A stretch of 64,000 nucleotides of DNA from UBA6136 sp044350805 (GCA_044350805.1 JBILGU010000008.1:1-64000), one strand, 5' to 3'. Counted from the first letter of the stretch, positions 1 through 7,822 are shown. Made by a program: numbers and translations. The notes: generated from the letters alone by a model not told the origin.

Positions 1-180
1 TTAGCCACATGGCGTGACACAACAGGGCCTCGCCAGAATTGTGCCCTTTAGACACGCAACCCATTGAATTCTCGAGCTTAGGCCTCAGAGAAAATCAAAA
101 ATCAGGCCGCGAACTGCGGAACTTGGGTGCGCACGGTGAAAGCCAAAAGCTGACTGCTTACTCTACATTTTGCACCTGAT

Positions 181-230
181 TGTTGATTTGCACTGAATAT
201 TGACCGGTCAAAGTTCGCCGCAAATCAACA
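181..230. repeat. Concentric nested inverted repeat
   Basis: Arms TGTTGATTTGC (181-191) and GCAAATCAACA (220-230) are perfect reverse complements. The spacer between them contains the perfect 12-base palindrome TTGACCGGTCAA (200-211), and both share the same centre at 205.5. It lies just upstream of the IS3 remnant. It could be an operator or part of a mobile-element end; the sequence alone does not decide. The rest of bases 1-239 shows no gene I can support. Confidence 0.5.
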
Positions 231-239
231 GGCTATACC

Positions 240-639
240 TTGAGGGGGGGGCTATCCGCCGTCGGTTCCAATGAGGCCGTGGTTGCAGCGTCGGAACTGA
301 AGCATGCCTTGAACCGCATCAAGCAACTGGAGCGTGCGCGCGGTCGCAAGACTTTGGAAAACGACATTCTGAAGGAGGCGGTAGATCTGGCAAGCGGAAA
401 AAAATGGATTGAGCGCGCGCCAGTATTGCCCGTGGACGACCAAGAAAGGCCGCCTGCAGTGCGTTTGGCGTTGTGCGCAGTCACCAGATGAATTTGTTAA
501 AGCGACCCGTGGATTGGCTAGACTGAATACAGGGAACCGCTGCATCGAGTCTGATGCTGCCTGTCAGCGTCAACGACAGATTCTTAAATGGGCTTGGGGC
601 TCGCGTGAGTTTTTCACCTCCGACTTTTTAAGTCATTGA
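240..639 (+). pseudogene. IS3-family transposase remnant (OrfA tail and start of OrfB)
   Basis: The frame at 240-491 encodes the C-terminal part of an IS3-type OrfA. The leucine-zipper-like end reads LENDILKEAVDLASGKKWI, a very typical OrfA ending of the form ENEILKEA...SGKKWI. After it, residues resembling the start of an OrfB (the segment around RLALCAVTR, continued in another frame as SPDEFVKATRG) follow, so the programmed-frameshift region seems preserved in a broken form. The DDE catalytic core of OrfB is absent, and no helix-turn-helix N-terminus is seen. This is therefore a short dead fragment rather than a working insertion sequence. The OrfA assignment is firm; the OrfB extension is weak. 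Confidence 0.65.
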
Positions 640-734
640 TTTTGAGGGCAGTTGTACCTCAGTTCGGTGGACGCCACCTCTACATCCTATCTTGTTGATT
701 TATTTGGACTTTTTGAGTCCTTCATTCAAGGACG

Positions 735-756
735 CCCCATGAAGACCTTCATGGGG
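735..756. repeat. Perfect short hairpin in a gene-poor stretch
   Basis: CCCCATGAA and TTCATGGGG form a perfect 9-base stem around the loop GACC. It sits in the stretch 640-1046, where I see no supportable gene (an open frame at 652-858 has no recognisable features). No T-run follows on the plus strand, so a terminator role is doubtful. Confidence 0.4.
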
Positions 757-1046
757 TTCCGTATTCTCCACAGAATTGATTCTCCACGATCGATCAGACA
801 TCTCTTGAGTCTCTGGCTAGGGACGACGCATCGCCCAATAGATAGACTGAGTCTCTAAACCTATGGAACGATTCAATGGCCACCTCTGGTCGCATGCAAA
901 CTCAAATTCGGTAAGTCACGTTAAAATCGTCTAAAGACTGCTTTTGGCCGAACGGAGACATTTCCTCATGGGCGAGTTTTCGGTGCCGTCGACAAGTCAT
1001 AGGCACTTACACAACTCCATGAGAGTTCTAGGCGAAACTGCATCCA

Positions 1047-2609
1047 TCAGCGGGATAGATAGGCGCGCGTATCATTCACCCACTTAATAACAGCTTGGTT
1101 ATTTTCAAGACAATTTCTACAGAGCCTTTCTTCCACCTCTGGGTGAACTGGCGCACATTTATCGCAAAAAATATCTCCGCAACCTCTGCAATGATGTTTC
1201 CGCGTCCTAAATCCAAACTGAACGCCACAGGTTTGTGCTACACATTTACTACGAGCTGCGTCCGGTATCCACGCAACATTCTTTTTGAGTCTTGGCTTTG
1301 ATTGCGCATCCCACGGCCTGATTTCCACGATATTATTGTCATTCAAAAAACTTCTTGCCCAAAACCAATGGTGCTCGGAGGCTAGGTTAAAGTTATATAA
1401 GTCACTACCTGGAAGAGTATTTTCTTTCTTGGGTTGTTTATTTCTGGCGGCCCCTTTCCAATCCATAATATCAAAATCTTTTGGTTCATCCAAACGGAAA
1501 CCATCGATATCCTTTCCGAACCGCTTCCAACTTGAAATTGAGAGAGCGAATACATCGCTCGATCCGTATTCTTTCAGCATTGCCATAACGCCTTTATCTT
1601 CCCCAGTCTCTCTATCCTTATTAATTAGAATGGTTTTCTCAAATTCTTTTCTCAAAACCGCCTCATTGATCGGAGCAAGAGAATCTAATTGTGGCGTTCC
1701 ATCACCATAAGGCCGGTTGATCTTTATAGCATGCAGCGCCCTAACCATTTCAAAAAATGCCGTTTCAAATTCTTTTGGATTATTTCTTGCGAGCATCAAT
1801 AGATTTGAATTGTTACCAGTGGGAGACTTAGATAGCCATGCCGGTGTATAGTAGTAGGTTGCAAATCCATAGTCTGGAAAATGGCCCAATCGACCGTGAC
1901 CAAGATTTTGTGAGGTTGGAGCATATTCAAAGGATTTACTCAATATACTCCAGTTCACCTGCTCGAGATGTCCCTCAGGGTGAAGTACAAAGTTGTAGTA
2001 TCCTTCACAATTATTAATGTTGCTTTCATTAACGCCGGCAAAGTCCTGATGGGCCCATGTGTCAACAAACACATGCATGCGCAGTCCAAGCAAGTGGAGT
2101 CTATAGTCTGCGTCGGCTACCCAGGGCCCGTGCCATGCTTCCCTCATTTCATTAATCATCGCAATTGCTGTTGCGCTAAAAGGCCTACAAAGAATCTGAG
2201 GAGCACCCTTCCTTTCGATGAATTTTGAGTGATTTTTAACGCCTGTAAGTTTGAAGTTCCCAGGCAAAAAGTGATATGGGATCCAAATATCCTTTCGGCA
2301 ATGCGTTGTAAGTGAAAAGTCGGCTATCGTATTTTGAACAGTCTTTCTTGGAATAATTCGCCGATCTCCAGAGCTTCCAATTTTGCTGAATGTTCCGGCT
2401 GTCTGTGATTCAAAGCGAAGGCTTCCTACCTTTGGCTCTGGGAGATTATCATTGTGTCTAAATATCCAAGGATTTCCGCCATAACCACACATGTAATCGA
2501 ACTCATCGACGAACTGAGCAGCGTAAGCTATTTTCTGTGATTCTTCTTTACTGAAATTAGCCAATCTCGCTGCCTTATAAGTAGCATAGTAATGAAAATC
2601 TATATCCAC
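1047..2609 (-). CDS. DUF6765-like protein with C-terminal FYVE-type zinc finger
   Basis: This 520-residue protein starts at a GTG with a strong TTAGGAGG ribosome site nine bases upstream. The N-terminus (MDIDFHYYATYKAARLA) and the motif around H179, D183 and H187 (LRMHVFVDTWAHQDFAG) match my memory of the DUF6765 family, which resembles metal-dependent phospholipase C or S1-nuclease folds; no activity is proven. Residues 447-500 form a complete FYVE-like finger: WIPD at 447-450, RKHHCRGCG at 470-478, and ERLCRNC at 494-500. Eight cysteines (456, 461, 474, 477, 482, 485, 497, 500) could bind two zinc ions. The first pair is CX4C rather than the usual CX2C. There is no signal peptide. The gene is clearly AT-richer than the chromosome around it and is flanked by transposase remnants, which points to transfer. 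Confidence 0.8.
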   Translation of the reverse strand: MDIDFHYYATYKAARLANFSKEESQKIAYAAQFVDEFDYMCGYGGNPWIFRHNDNLPEPKVGSLRFESQTAGTFSKIGSSGDRRIIPRKTVQNTIADFSLTTHCRKDIWIPYHFLPGNFKLTGVKNHSKFIERKGAPQILCRPFSATAIAMINEMREAWHGPWVADADYRLHLLGLRMHVFVDTWAHQDFAGVNESNINNCEGYYNFVLHPEGHLEQVNWSILSKSFEYAPTSQNLGHGRLGHFPDYGFATYYYTPAWLSKSPTGNNSNLLMLARNNPKEFETAFFEMVRALHAIKINRPYGDGTPQLDSLAPINEAVLRKEFEKTILINKDRETGEDKGVMAMLKEYGSSDVFALSISSWKRFGKDIDGFRLDEPKDFDIMDWKGAARNKQPKKENTLPGSDLYNFNLASEHHWFWARSFLNDNNIVEIRPWDAQSKPRLKKNVAWIPDAARSKCVAQTCGVQFGFRTRKHHCRGCGDIFCDKCAPVHPEVEERLCRNCLENNQAVIKWVNDTRAYLSR

Positions 2610-2839
2610 TTTAACGCCTCCTAAATTAATCTATAAACCATTTTAAAACAAACATTAACGTATTGACGGTTTTTCTGCTGGATAAAACATGATTTTTAGC
2701 TTGGGATTTCATTGGAAGAGCAGGAGTAATCCATTTAGTGGGTAGAAATTTAATACAGATGCCCAAGTTTTGCATACCCCATTCTGGCTAGAGGTATTTT
2801 ACATCTAACCCGGTCGCACTTGGACGCCTTTGGCATATT

Positions 2840-3025
2840 TTTATTGAAGCCACCCTTGAGAGGGGCTCGATCAATTCCGGATCCCGCTACGCACTTACGG
2901 GTGATCTCCCGATCGACAATAACCCTGTGGAACAGAGCATCCGTCCGGTAGCCATTGGGAAGAAGAACTGGGTTTGTTTGTCCCGAAGGAGGACATATGA
3001 CGTAACCGAAAGGAAAGCGGCATAG
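2840..3025 (+). pseudogene. IS66-family transposase (TnpC) C-terminal remnant
   Basis: The plus frame reads LTGDLPIDNNPVEQSIRPVA followed by IGKKNWV. This is the hallmark IS66 TnpC block around the last catalytic glutamate (IDNN.VE..IRP...G.KNW). The match stops right after KNWV and the frame ends at TAG 3023-3025, so the usual C-terminal tail is replaced. Only about 40 residues are recognisable, and there is no N-terminal or DDE core sequence upstream. The DNA that replaces the tail looks like a group II intron. Bases 2610-2800, between the FYVE gene and this remnant, are AT-rich and hold no gene I can support. Confidence 0.75.
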
Positions 3026-3371
3026 GAAATCTGTGCTCTAAGTTGGATGGGGGAAGGCCTCCCGGTCAGGCTTTGCAGGAGGGCTGACCAAACGGCCCGG
3101 TGCTGCTGTGCTCTAAGGGGTGCGGTGGTGAGCGATCTGGGAAAAGGCGGAGACACTACCGTCACGTGTGACTTGGGAAGTCGAACGAAAGTGAACTGTT
3201 CGATGAAGCATCGAATTCTTAGGTGATGTCAAAAGGGGTCTGTACAGCCCGGCCCTGATCAGTACGGAAGAAACCTGTTTACTGTCCGTGCGGCATCCGG
3301 TGTTAAGGCAGCGAGAGCCCAAGTCAGGCCAGCTTAGGGAACGGGAGAACCTGAGCAGGAGCAGAAACTTT
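3026..3371 (+). ncRNA. Probable group II intron 5' fragment (domain I)
   Basis: This stretch has no convincing reading frame, but it has the texture of group II intron domain I. It carries GAACGAAAGTGAAC-like and GCATCCGGTGTTAAGGCAG segments, plus a late AGGGAACGGGAGAACCTG stretch. A plausible 5' end GTGCT lies at 3033. The 12-base word CTGTGCTCTAAG occurs twice (3031-3042 and 3106-3117). No reverse transcriptase frame and no domain V were found downstream, so the intron is truncated near 3371. The assignment rests on remembered pattern, not on a covariance search. Another structured mobile-element end remains possible. Confidence 0.5.
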
Positions 3372-3403
3372 GATGGCCTTTTGGGGCCTGGTGATCATTT
3401 TGG

Positions 3404-3452
3404 GTGAGGGTTGAGGGGTAAACACCCTCACGGGAGTTGATCACAACTCCCG
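3404..3452. repeat. Two tandem hairpins before the zinc-ribbon gene
   Basis: GTGAGGG (3404-3410) pairs with CCCTCAC (3425-3431). Directly after, CGGGAGTTG (3431-3439) pairs with CAACTCCCG (3444-3452) around the loop ATCA, giving a perfect 9-base stem. They lie immediately before the start of the zinc-ribbon frame at 3454. They may be the end structure of a mobile element. Confidence 0.45.
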
Positions 3453-3453
3453 A

Positions 3454-3792
3454 TTGGGCGAGTCTTTGGGTTCTCACATCCTAAGACTGCCCAAAGTGTC
3501 ACATTTTCTCGTTTCCGATCCCACCCTTTTTTCTTCGCTTGTTGATTTTGATGCCGAGCTGGCCGAAGAGACCCTTGCTCAGGGGTGTCCTCATTGTGGT
3601 CATCATCAGCTTCACCAAGCCCACTATCCCCGAAAGCCACGGGGCACGGATCCGGCGCATCGATCGTTCTTCTCCTTTCGCTTCAGTTTTTGCTGCTCGT
3701 CCTGTCGCAGGCGAGTGACGACTCCGACTCTGAGGTTTCTCGGACGCAAGATCTATGTGGGATTGATCGTCGAGCCTTCAGGAAGAGGGTGA
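3454..3792 (+). pseudogene. Truncated zinc-ribbon protein of a mobile-DNA family
   Basis: The 112-codon frame contains CPHCGHH (about residues 45-51), YPRKPRG and a second cysteine group FCCSSCRRR, followed by TLRFLGRKIYVG. I recognise this arrangement (CPHCGG, YPRKPRG, SFCC...CRRR, RFLGRRVYVG) from conserved hypothetical proteins of roughly twice this length that occur near transposable elements in proteobacteria. Their function is unknown to me. The family-like sequence stops near residue 106. At that point the DNA becomes the tail-less end of an integrase gene on the other strand, so the C-terminal half is gone. Confidence 0.55.
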
Positions 3793-4387
3793 GCTCCTCT
3801 TTGGATAGTGCCCGGTCTCTGGGCTTCTCAATGCCACCCGCATCCTCAGGGCCGAGCACATTGGCTGGATCGATTCGCAGACCTCGAGCTTGATGGCGAG
3901 GTTGAACATCTTCTTTAGAAGCCTGAGGGTGTAACTGGATACGGTCAGAGCTCCTCTGGGGACTCACTGGCTTGATGTCGTTCTCGATCCGAGCCTTCAC
4001 GATCTGTAGATGTTTCACGCGATGTTCCACATAGCGGGTGAAATACTCGTCACAGAGGCGTGACATCGTCCACGCCAGTCCCAGATCTTCAAGGGCTTTA
4101 ACGGCCTCCCTGCGGCGTTCGAACTTCTCGGCCTGCGAATCATGCCCGAGGGTGATCTTGGCCCGGAAGTCCTTGACCAGTCTTCGAGCATCGGCGAGCG
4201 ATACGCCGGGATAGTTTTCGAGGCTCATGGTCCTTGATTGTCCGCAATGCTTGTATCGAAACCGCCAGACAGGGGAGGCGAAGTCAGTGCGAAAGCAGAG
4301 GGACAGGCCGTCGCCATCACCCCATCGGTCGAATCGTTCCCCGGACTTGATGCGCTTTCGGATCTCGAGATCGGTCAGTCTTCCCAT
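3775..4387 (-). pseudogene. P4-type tyrosine integrase, frameshifted and truncated
   Basis: The N-terminus has the DUF4102/arm-binding pattern (RWGDGDGLSLCF, FRYKHCGQSRTMSLENYP, VSLADARRLV). It is followed by a SAM-like core-binding region. Near 3965 the coding sense shifts to another frame, where TLRLLKKMFNLAIKLEVCES is the expected integrase helix. Near 3890 it shifts back, giving DPANVLGPEDAGG and RALSKEELTLFLKA. After this the match ends, so the catalytic R...HxxR...Y domain is absent. Two offsetting frameshifts plus the lost C-terminus make it dead. It is the best sign that an integrative element once occupied this site. No tRNA target is visible beside it. Confidence 0.75.
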
Positions 4388-4409
4388 GCTGCTCTTCTGC
4401 CCTGTGATT

Positions 4410-4451
4410 CCGGTGGGCCACCTGTCTGAGCCACCGGTTTTAAATTACCGG
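4410..4451. repeat. Inverted repeats upstream of the integrase remnant
   Basis: CCGGTGG (4410-4416) and CCACCGG (4431-4437) are reverse complements. The second arm overlaps CCGGT...ACCGG around an AT-only core. Such arrays upstream of an integrase start often bind recombinase or a repressor, but here this is only suggested by position. The remaining bases to 4575 contain nothing else I can name. Confidence 0.3.
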
Positions 4452-4575
4452 GCCACGCACTGAGCCATCGGAATATCTCACTCTAGCATGTCGGGATGTA
4501 TCATGGCGTGACGGGATAGTGAGAAATGTAGAGGGCTTAGCCTCAAAGACGTGTCAGGTCATGATCTGGTGGAAA

Positions 4576-5463
4576 TCACTCTATGTTCTGCACCTGTTCC
4601 TTGATCTGTTCGATCAGGACCTTAAGGTCCACAGAGCATCTGGTCATCTCGGCGTCCTGTGATTTTGATCCTAGCGTATTGGCCTCGCGGTTCAATTCCT
4701 GAGTCAGAAAATCAAGACGCCGTCCGATGGGTTCAGGACTTTGCAATGAACGTTCCATCTCCAGAAGATGAAGCGCTAACCGATCCAGCTCCTCGGCGAT
4801 GTCCATTTTTTGCGCGTAGAAAAGAATTTCCTGTTCTAGACGATCTTGATCGAGTTCCTGAGTCAGCTCCCGAACCTTACTTCTCAGTCGCTCTCTCAGT
4901 AGTTGCATGACCTGAGGCATTCGTTTCTTTGCGCGATCAACTTCATTCTGAATCAGTTCACATCGTTGTGCGATCAATTCGGCGATGGCCGTTCCTTCGA
5001 TCTTTCTAGAAAGGACAAGATCATCAAGACAAACCTGCAACAGTTCAATGAGAGTCTGGTTCAACGCCTGCCGATCTATTTCAGACTCGATTAGGATGCC
5101 GGGCCATTTGAGTAAATCCAGGGAGGAGGGGAATGACAGGCCGACTCCGTTGATATCCTGTATCTCTCTGAGACTTTGGGTCAGCGCCATCAGAGCCTGA
5201 TGGTTAATTGATAGTCCCGTGCCCATTTCTCCCATACGTCTCAGGGTCAGGTTGGCATCCACTCGACCTCTTCGTACTTTCTGGGTAATCATGGCGCGAA
5301 CATCGGTCTCAAGGGGGCGAAGCCACTCAGGAAGGCGCACGGAGGCATCAAGGAAGCGGTTGTTGACGCTTTTGAGTTCCCAGACCACTTCCCATTCATT
5401 CCATCTGATTTTCCGGATCGAAAACCCAGTCATGCTGTGCGTGGCATAGGCGGTATTGGACAT
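4576..5463 (-). CDS. yicC: YicC family endoribonuclease
   Basis: The frame is open further upstream, but the family start is at MSNTAYATHSMTGFS, so I set the start at 5463 (295 residues, normal for the family). SMTGFS near the N-terminus and the C-terminal stretch EANTLGSKS with the ending VDLKVLIEQIKEQVQNIE are typical. YicC proteins are metal-dependent endoribonucleases linked to small-RNA turnover in E. coli. The gene starts divergently from a Nudix hydrolase only 57 bases away, so the promoters of both must lie in that short gap. It is the first intact housekeeping gene after the decayed island. Confidence 0.9.
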   Translation of the reverse strand: MSNTAYATHSMTGFSIRKIRWNEWEVVWELKSVNNRFLDASVRLPEWLRPLETDVRAMITQKVRRGRVDANLTLRRMGEMGTGLSINHQALMALTQSLREIQDINGVGLSFPSSLDLLKWPGILIESEIDRQALNQTLIELLQVCLDDLVLSRKIEGTAIAELIAQRCELIQNEVDRAKKRMPQVMQLLRERLRSKVRELTQELDQDRLEQEILFYAQKMDIAEELDRLALHLLEMERSLQSPEPIGRRLDFLTQELNREANTLGSKSQDAEMTRCSVDLKVLIEQIKEQVQNIE

Positions 5464-5520
5464 GGTGATATCTCTTCGAGTAGGGGGACAGGGGATCGAA
5501 ACCAGTTCAGAATAGAACCT

Positions 5521-6066
5521 ATGAAATTCTGCCCAGATTGTAGCGAACCCCTTCGGTTCGAAATTCCTTCCGGTGATGACCGCCATCGTCATGTCTGCAT
5601 GGCGTGCGGCACGGTGCATTATCAGAATCCTAAAGTCATTGCCGGTTGTCTCCCGGTTTTTGGGGAGGAGGTGCTTTTATGTCGCAGGGCCATTGAGCCC
5701 CGTCTGGGTTTTTGGACCCTTCCTGCAGGGTTCATGGAACTGGGTGAATCGGTCTGTGAGGCCGCACGCCGTGAAGCATGGGAAGAGGCTCAAGTAAAGG
5801 TACAGTTGGATTCAGCTTATACCTTGCTCAGTCTGCCGGGGCTTTCCCAGGTTTATGTCTTTTATCGGGCAACCATGGATGCACCGGAGTTTGGTGCGGG
5901 CAGTGAAAGTCTGGAGGTTCGCCTTTTTCGTGAAGAGGAGATTCCCTGGGATACCTTAGCCTTTGAGACCGTTCGTTTGACGCTCCAATATTTTTTTAGT
6001 GATCGCCAGGAAGGGATATACCGTTTTCGTGAAGAGGTCTTGCCGGTGGGGCCTCGCAAGATCTAG
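5521..6066 (+). CDS. Zinc-ribbon Nudix hydrolase
   Basis: I start at the ATG giving MKFCPDCSEPL, because this places the first zinc-ribbon cysteine pair at the N-terminus (182 residues). CPDC and CMAC (ACGTVHYQNPK) form a four-cysteine ribbon like that of NudC-type enzymes. The Nudix box follows with GFMELGES, REAWEE and a slightly unusual EEAQV in place of EExG. Such enzymes cleave nucleoside diphosphate-linked compounds such as NADH or ADP-ribose; the substrate cannot be read from the sequence. It is transcribed away from yicC. Confidence 0.85.
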   Translation: MKFCPDCSEPLRFEIPSGDDRHRHVCMACGTVHYQNPKVIAGCLPVFGEEVLLCRRAIEPRLGFWTLPAGFMELGESVCEAARREAWEEAQVKVQLDSAYTLLSLPGLSQVYVFYRATMDAPEFGAGSESLEVRLFREEEIPWDTLAFETVRLTLQYFFSDRQEGIYRFREEVLPVGPRKI

Positions 6067-6184
6067 CAGGCGCGTATAACTGTACCTATGCTATAAACGT
6101 TGAGTATTTTGGATGCGTGGGGGCGCGTTCTGTTGAGACTGCTTGCCCGACCCTGCATTCTCGATGTGATGTCAGGGAGGATCC

Positions 6185-6802
6185 ATGTTCCATGATTATT
6201 GGCCAATCCGCCGCCTCTGGATCAGCGGGGTCATTCTGCTGGCTCTCGGGGTTCCCTCGCTTGCATTGGCAAATCTCTTCGTCACGGCGGGTAAGCCTGT
6301 CGATCTTCGCACGGACTTAGGTCCTGCCAGCAAGAGTATTCGTCTGCTGGAAGGTGGGGCTGAGGTTGAAGAATTGCGGCGTCTACCAAAGATCGGCTTC
6401 ACCAAGATCAAGCTACCCTCAGGAGAGTCCGGCTGGGTGCCGAGCGCTCGCCTTTCTGATCAGGCGCCGGACCCGGGGCAATTGATTCTGGCGAGTCAAA
6501 ATCTATTAGGGCTGCCTCCCAAGCAGCTCGAAATGGAAATTGCCCATACTCAGACAGAGCTCAATATTGTTCGGCAGGCATCTTTGACGGCGCGGCGCAT
6601 GCAGGAAGAGAGGGATCAGCTTCAGATTACGGCCCGTCAACTGCAGGCCGAGCTTGGGCAGCTTCGCTTGGAAAAGGCGGCTCTCAATGCCGATCAAAAA
6701 CAGCTTTGGTTTGCCATGGGTGCCGGTGCACTTCTGACAGGGATTGTTCTCGGGCTGGTTCTTCCCCGACTAAAACGCAAGCGCCGCAACGTCTGGGGTT
6801 GA
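6185..6802 (+). CDS. SH3-domain, coiled-coil, C-terminally anchored envelope protein (YgiM/TIGR04211 type)
   Basis: A cleavable-looking N-terminal segment (VILLALGVPSLALA) is followed by a bacterial SH3 domain at about residues 30-90, including VDLRTDLGPASKSIRLL and GWVPSARL. A coiled coil at about 115-165 (rich in E, Q, L and R) and a final membrane helix (about 170-195) with a KRKRR tail complete it. This order, signal-SH3-coil-TM, is that of the YgiM family. Its exact role is unclear; an inner-membrane-anchored periplasmic protein is the likely form. A good GGAGG site precedes the ATG. Its stop codon directly abuts the stop codon of mreB on the other strand. Confidence 0.85.
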   Translation: MFHDYWPIRRLWISGVILLALGVPSLALANLFVTAGKPVDLRTDLGPASKSIRLLEGGAEVEELRRLPKIGFTKIKLPSGESGWVPSARLSDQAPDPGQLILASQNLLGLPPKQLEMEIAHTQTELNIVRQASLTARRMQEERDQLQITARQLQAELGQLRLEKAALNADQKQLWFAMGAGALLTGIVLGLVLPRLKRKRRNVWG

Positions 6803-6810
6803 TTAACCCC
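6795..6810. terminator. Hairpin spanning two convergent stop codons
   Basis: GGGGTT and AACCCC pair around GATT. The stem and loop contain the TGA of the SH3 protein gene (6800-6802) and the TAA of mreB read on the other strand (6803-6805). The stem is only six bases and there is no long T-run, so termination strength is uncertain. Confidence 0.4.
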
Positions 6811-7822
6811 AACGAAGGAAGAGCTTATTGTGATCCTTAAGGTTTTCAATCACTTTACCCGTCCCCCGTGCGACGGCGCTCAGGGGATCATCAGTCACAT
6901 GAACCTCCAGTCCTGTTTCCTCGCTGATTCTCTGTGCAAGCCCTTTGAGCAATGCACCACCGCCGGTCAGGTGGATGCCTCTTTCGATCAGGTCGCTGGT
7001 TAACTCGGCCGGGGTCACTTCCAGGACGTTCAGAATGGCCTTCAGGATGGCTCCGGCCGCCGGTTCGATAGCCATGCGGACTTCTTCCGGGGTAAGGTCA
7101 ATGGCTCTTGGCTTTCCAATCGTGAGGTCTCTCCCTCTTGCAAGAAAGTTTTCGATATCCGGAACGGGAAGGACGGAGCCTGCTCGGCACTTAATCTCTT
7201 CACCGGTCCGATCACCCACCAAAAAACGTCTTTGCGCCTTCAAATAGCGAATGACGCAGTCCGTCAACTCATCTCCAGCGACCTTGATGGTTTCACCTAC
7301 GACGATTCCGGAATTTGAAATGACAGCGACCTGCGTTGTTCCTCCGCCGATGTCCACAATCATGTGGCCGGCGGAATCCTTGACGTTTAGCCCCGCACCG
7401 ATTGCGGCAGCAATAGGCTGAGACAAAAGAAAGACCTTTCGGGCATCCATGTCGGCGATTGCGGCACAAACCGCTCGTTTTTCCACGTCTGTTACGCCAT
7501 TCGGAAGGCTGATAACCACATTTCTGGGGATTTTGTGGGGACCAACCACCATGCGGATAAACCGTTTCAGCATTCCCGAGGTCATGTCAAAGTCAGCAAT
7601 AACGCCGTCACGTATGGGTCTGACGGTACTTAACTCAGGGTGAACCTTGCCCATCATTGCGCGTGATTCAGCTCCGACAGCAATGATGTCTCTCTGGACA
7701 TGATCAAAGGTCACAATGGACGGCTGATTGAGTAGTACGCCTTTACCCTTGACGAAAATCAGGGTGTTTGCTGTGCCAAGGTCAATTCCAAGGTCAATTC
7801 GTGGATAGAAATAGCTGAACAT
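6803..7822 (-). CDS. mreB: Rod-shape actin homologue MreB
   Basis: The 339-residue protein has the actin-type phosphate loops of MreB: IDLGIDLGTANTLIFVKG near the N-terminus, DIGGGTTQVAVIS in the middle (about residues 160-175), and LTGGGALLKGLA near 290. MreB forms membrane-bound filaments that guide peptidoglycan synthesis on the cylinder. The N-terminal segment MFSYFYPRI is shorter and more aromatic than the usual amphipathic helix, and the protein is a little shorter than E. coli MreB. Normally mreC and mreD follow directly. Here the gene ends at a convergent neighbour, so the mre operon is split or this is a second mreB copy. Confidence 0.93.
   Translation of the reverse strand: MFSYFYPRIDLGIDLGTANTLIFVKGKGVLLNQPSIVTFDHVQRDIIAVGAESRAMMGKVHPELSTVRPIRDGVIADFDMTSGMLKRFIRMVVGPHKIPRNVVISLPNGVTDVEKRAVCAAIADMDARKVFLLSQPIAAAIGAGLNVKDSAGHMIVDIGGGTTQVAVISNSGIVVGETIKVAGDELTDCVIRYLKAQRRFLVGDRTGEEIKCRAGSVLPVPDIENFLARGRDLTIGKPRAIDLTPEEVRMAIEPAAGAILKAILNVLEVTPAELTSDLIERGIHLTGGGALLKGLAQRISEETGLEVHVTDDPLSAVARGTGKVIENLKDHNKLFLRWG

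Noticed and set aside
652..858. Open frame of 68 codons in the gene-poor stretch
   Set aside because: No ribosome site, no recognisable motif, and it spans the perfect hairpin at 735-756.
3585..3893. Second plus-strand frame over the zinc-ribbon/integrase junction
   Set aside because: It is out of frame with the zinc-ribbon motifs and antisense to the integrase remnant.
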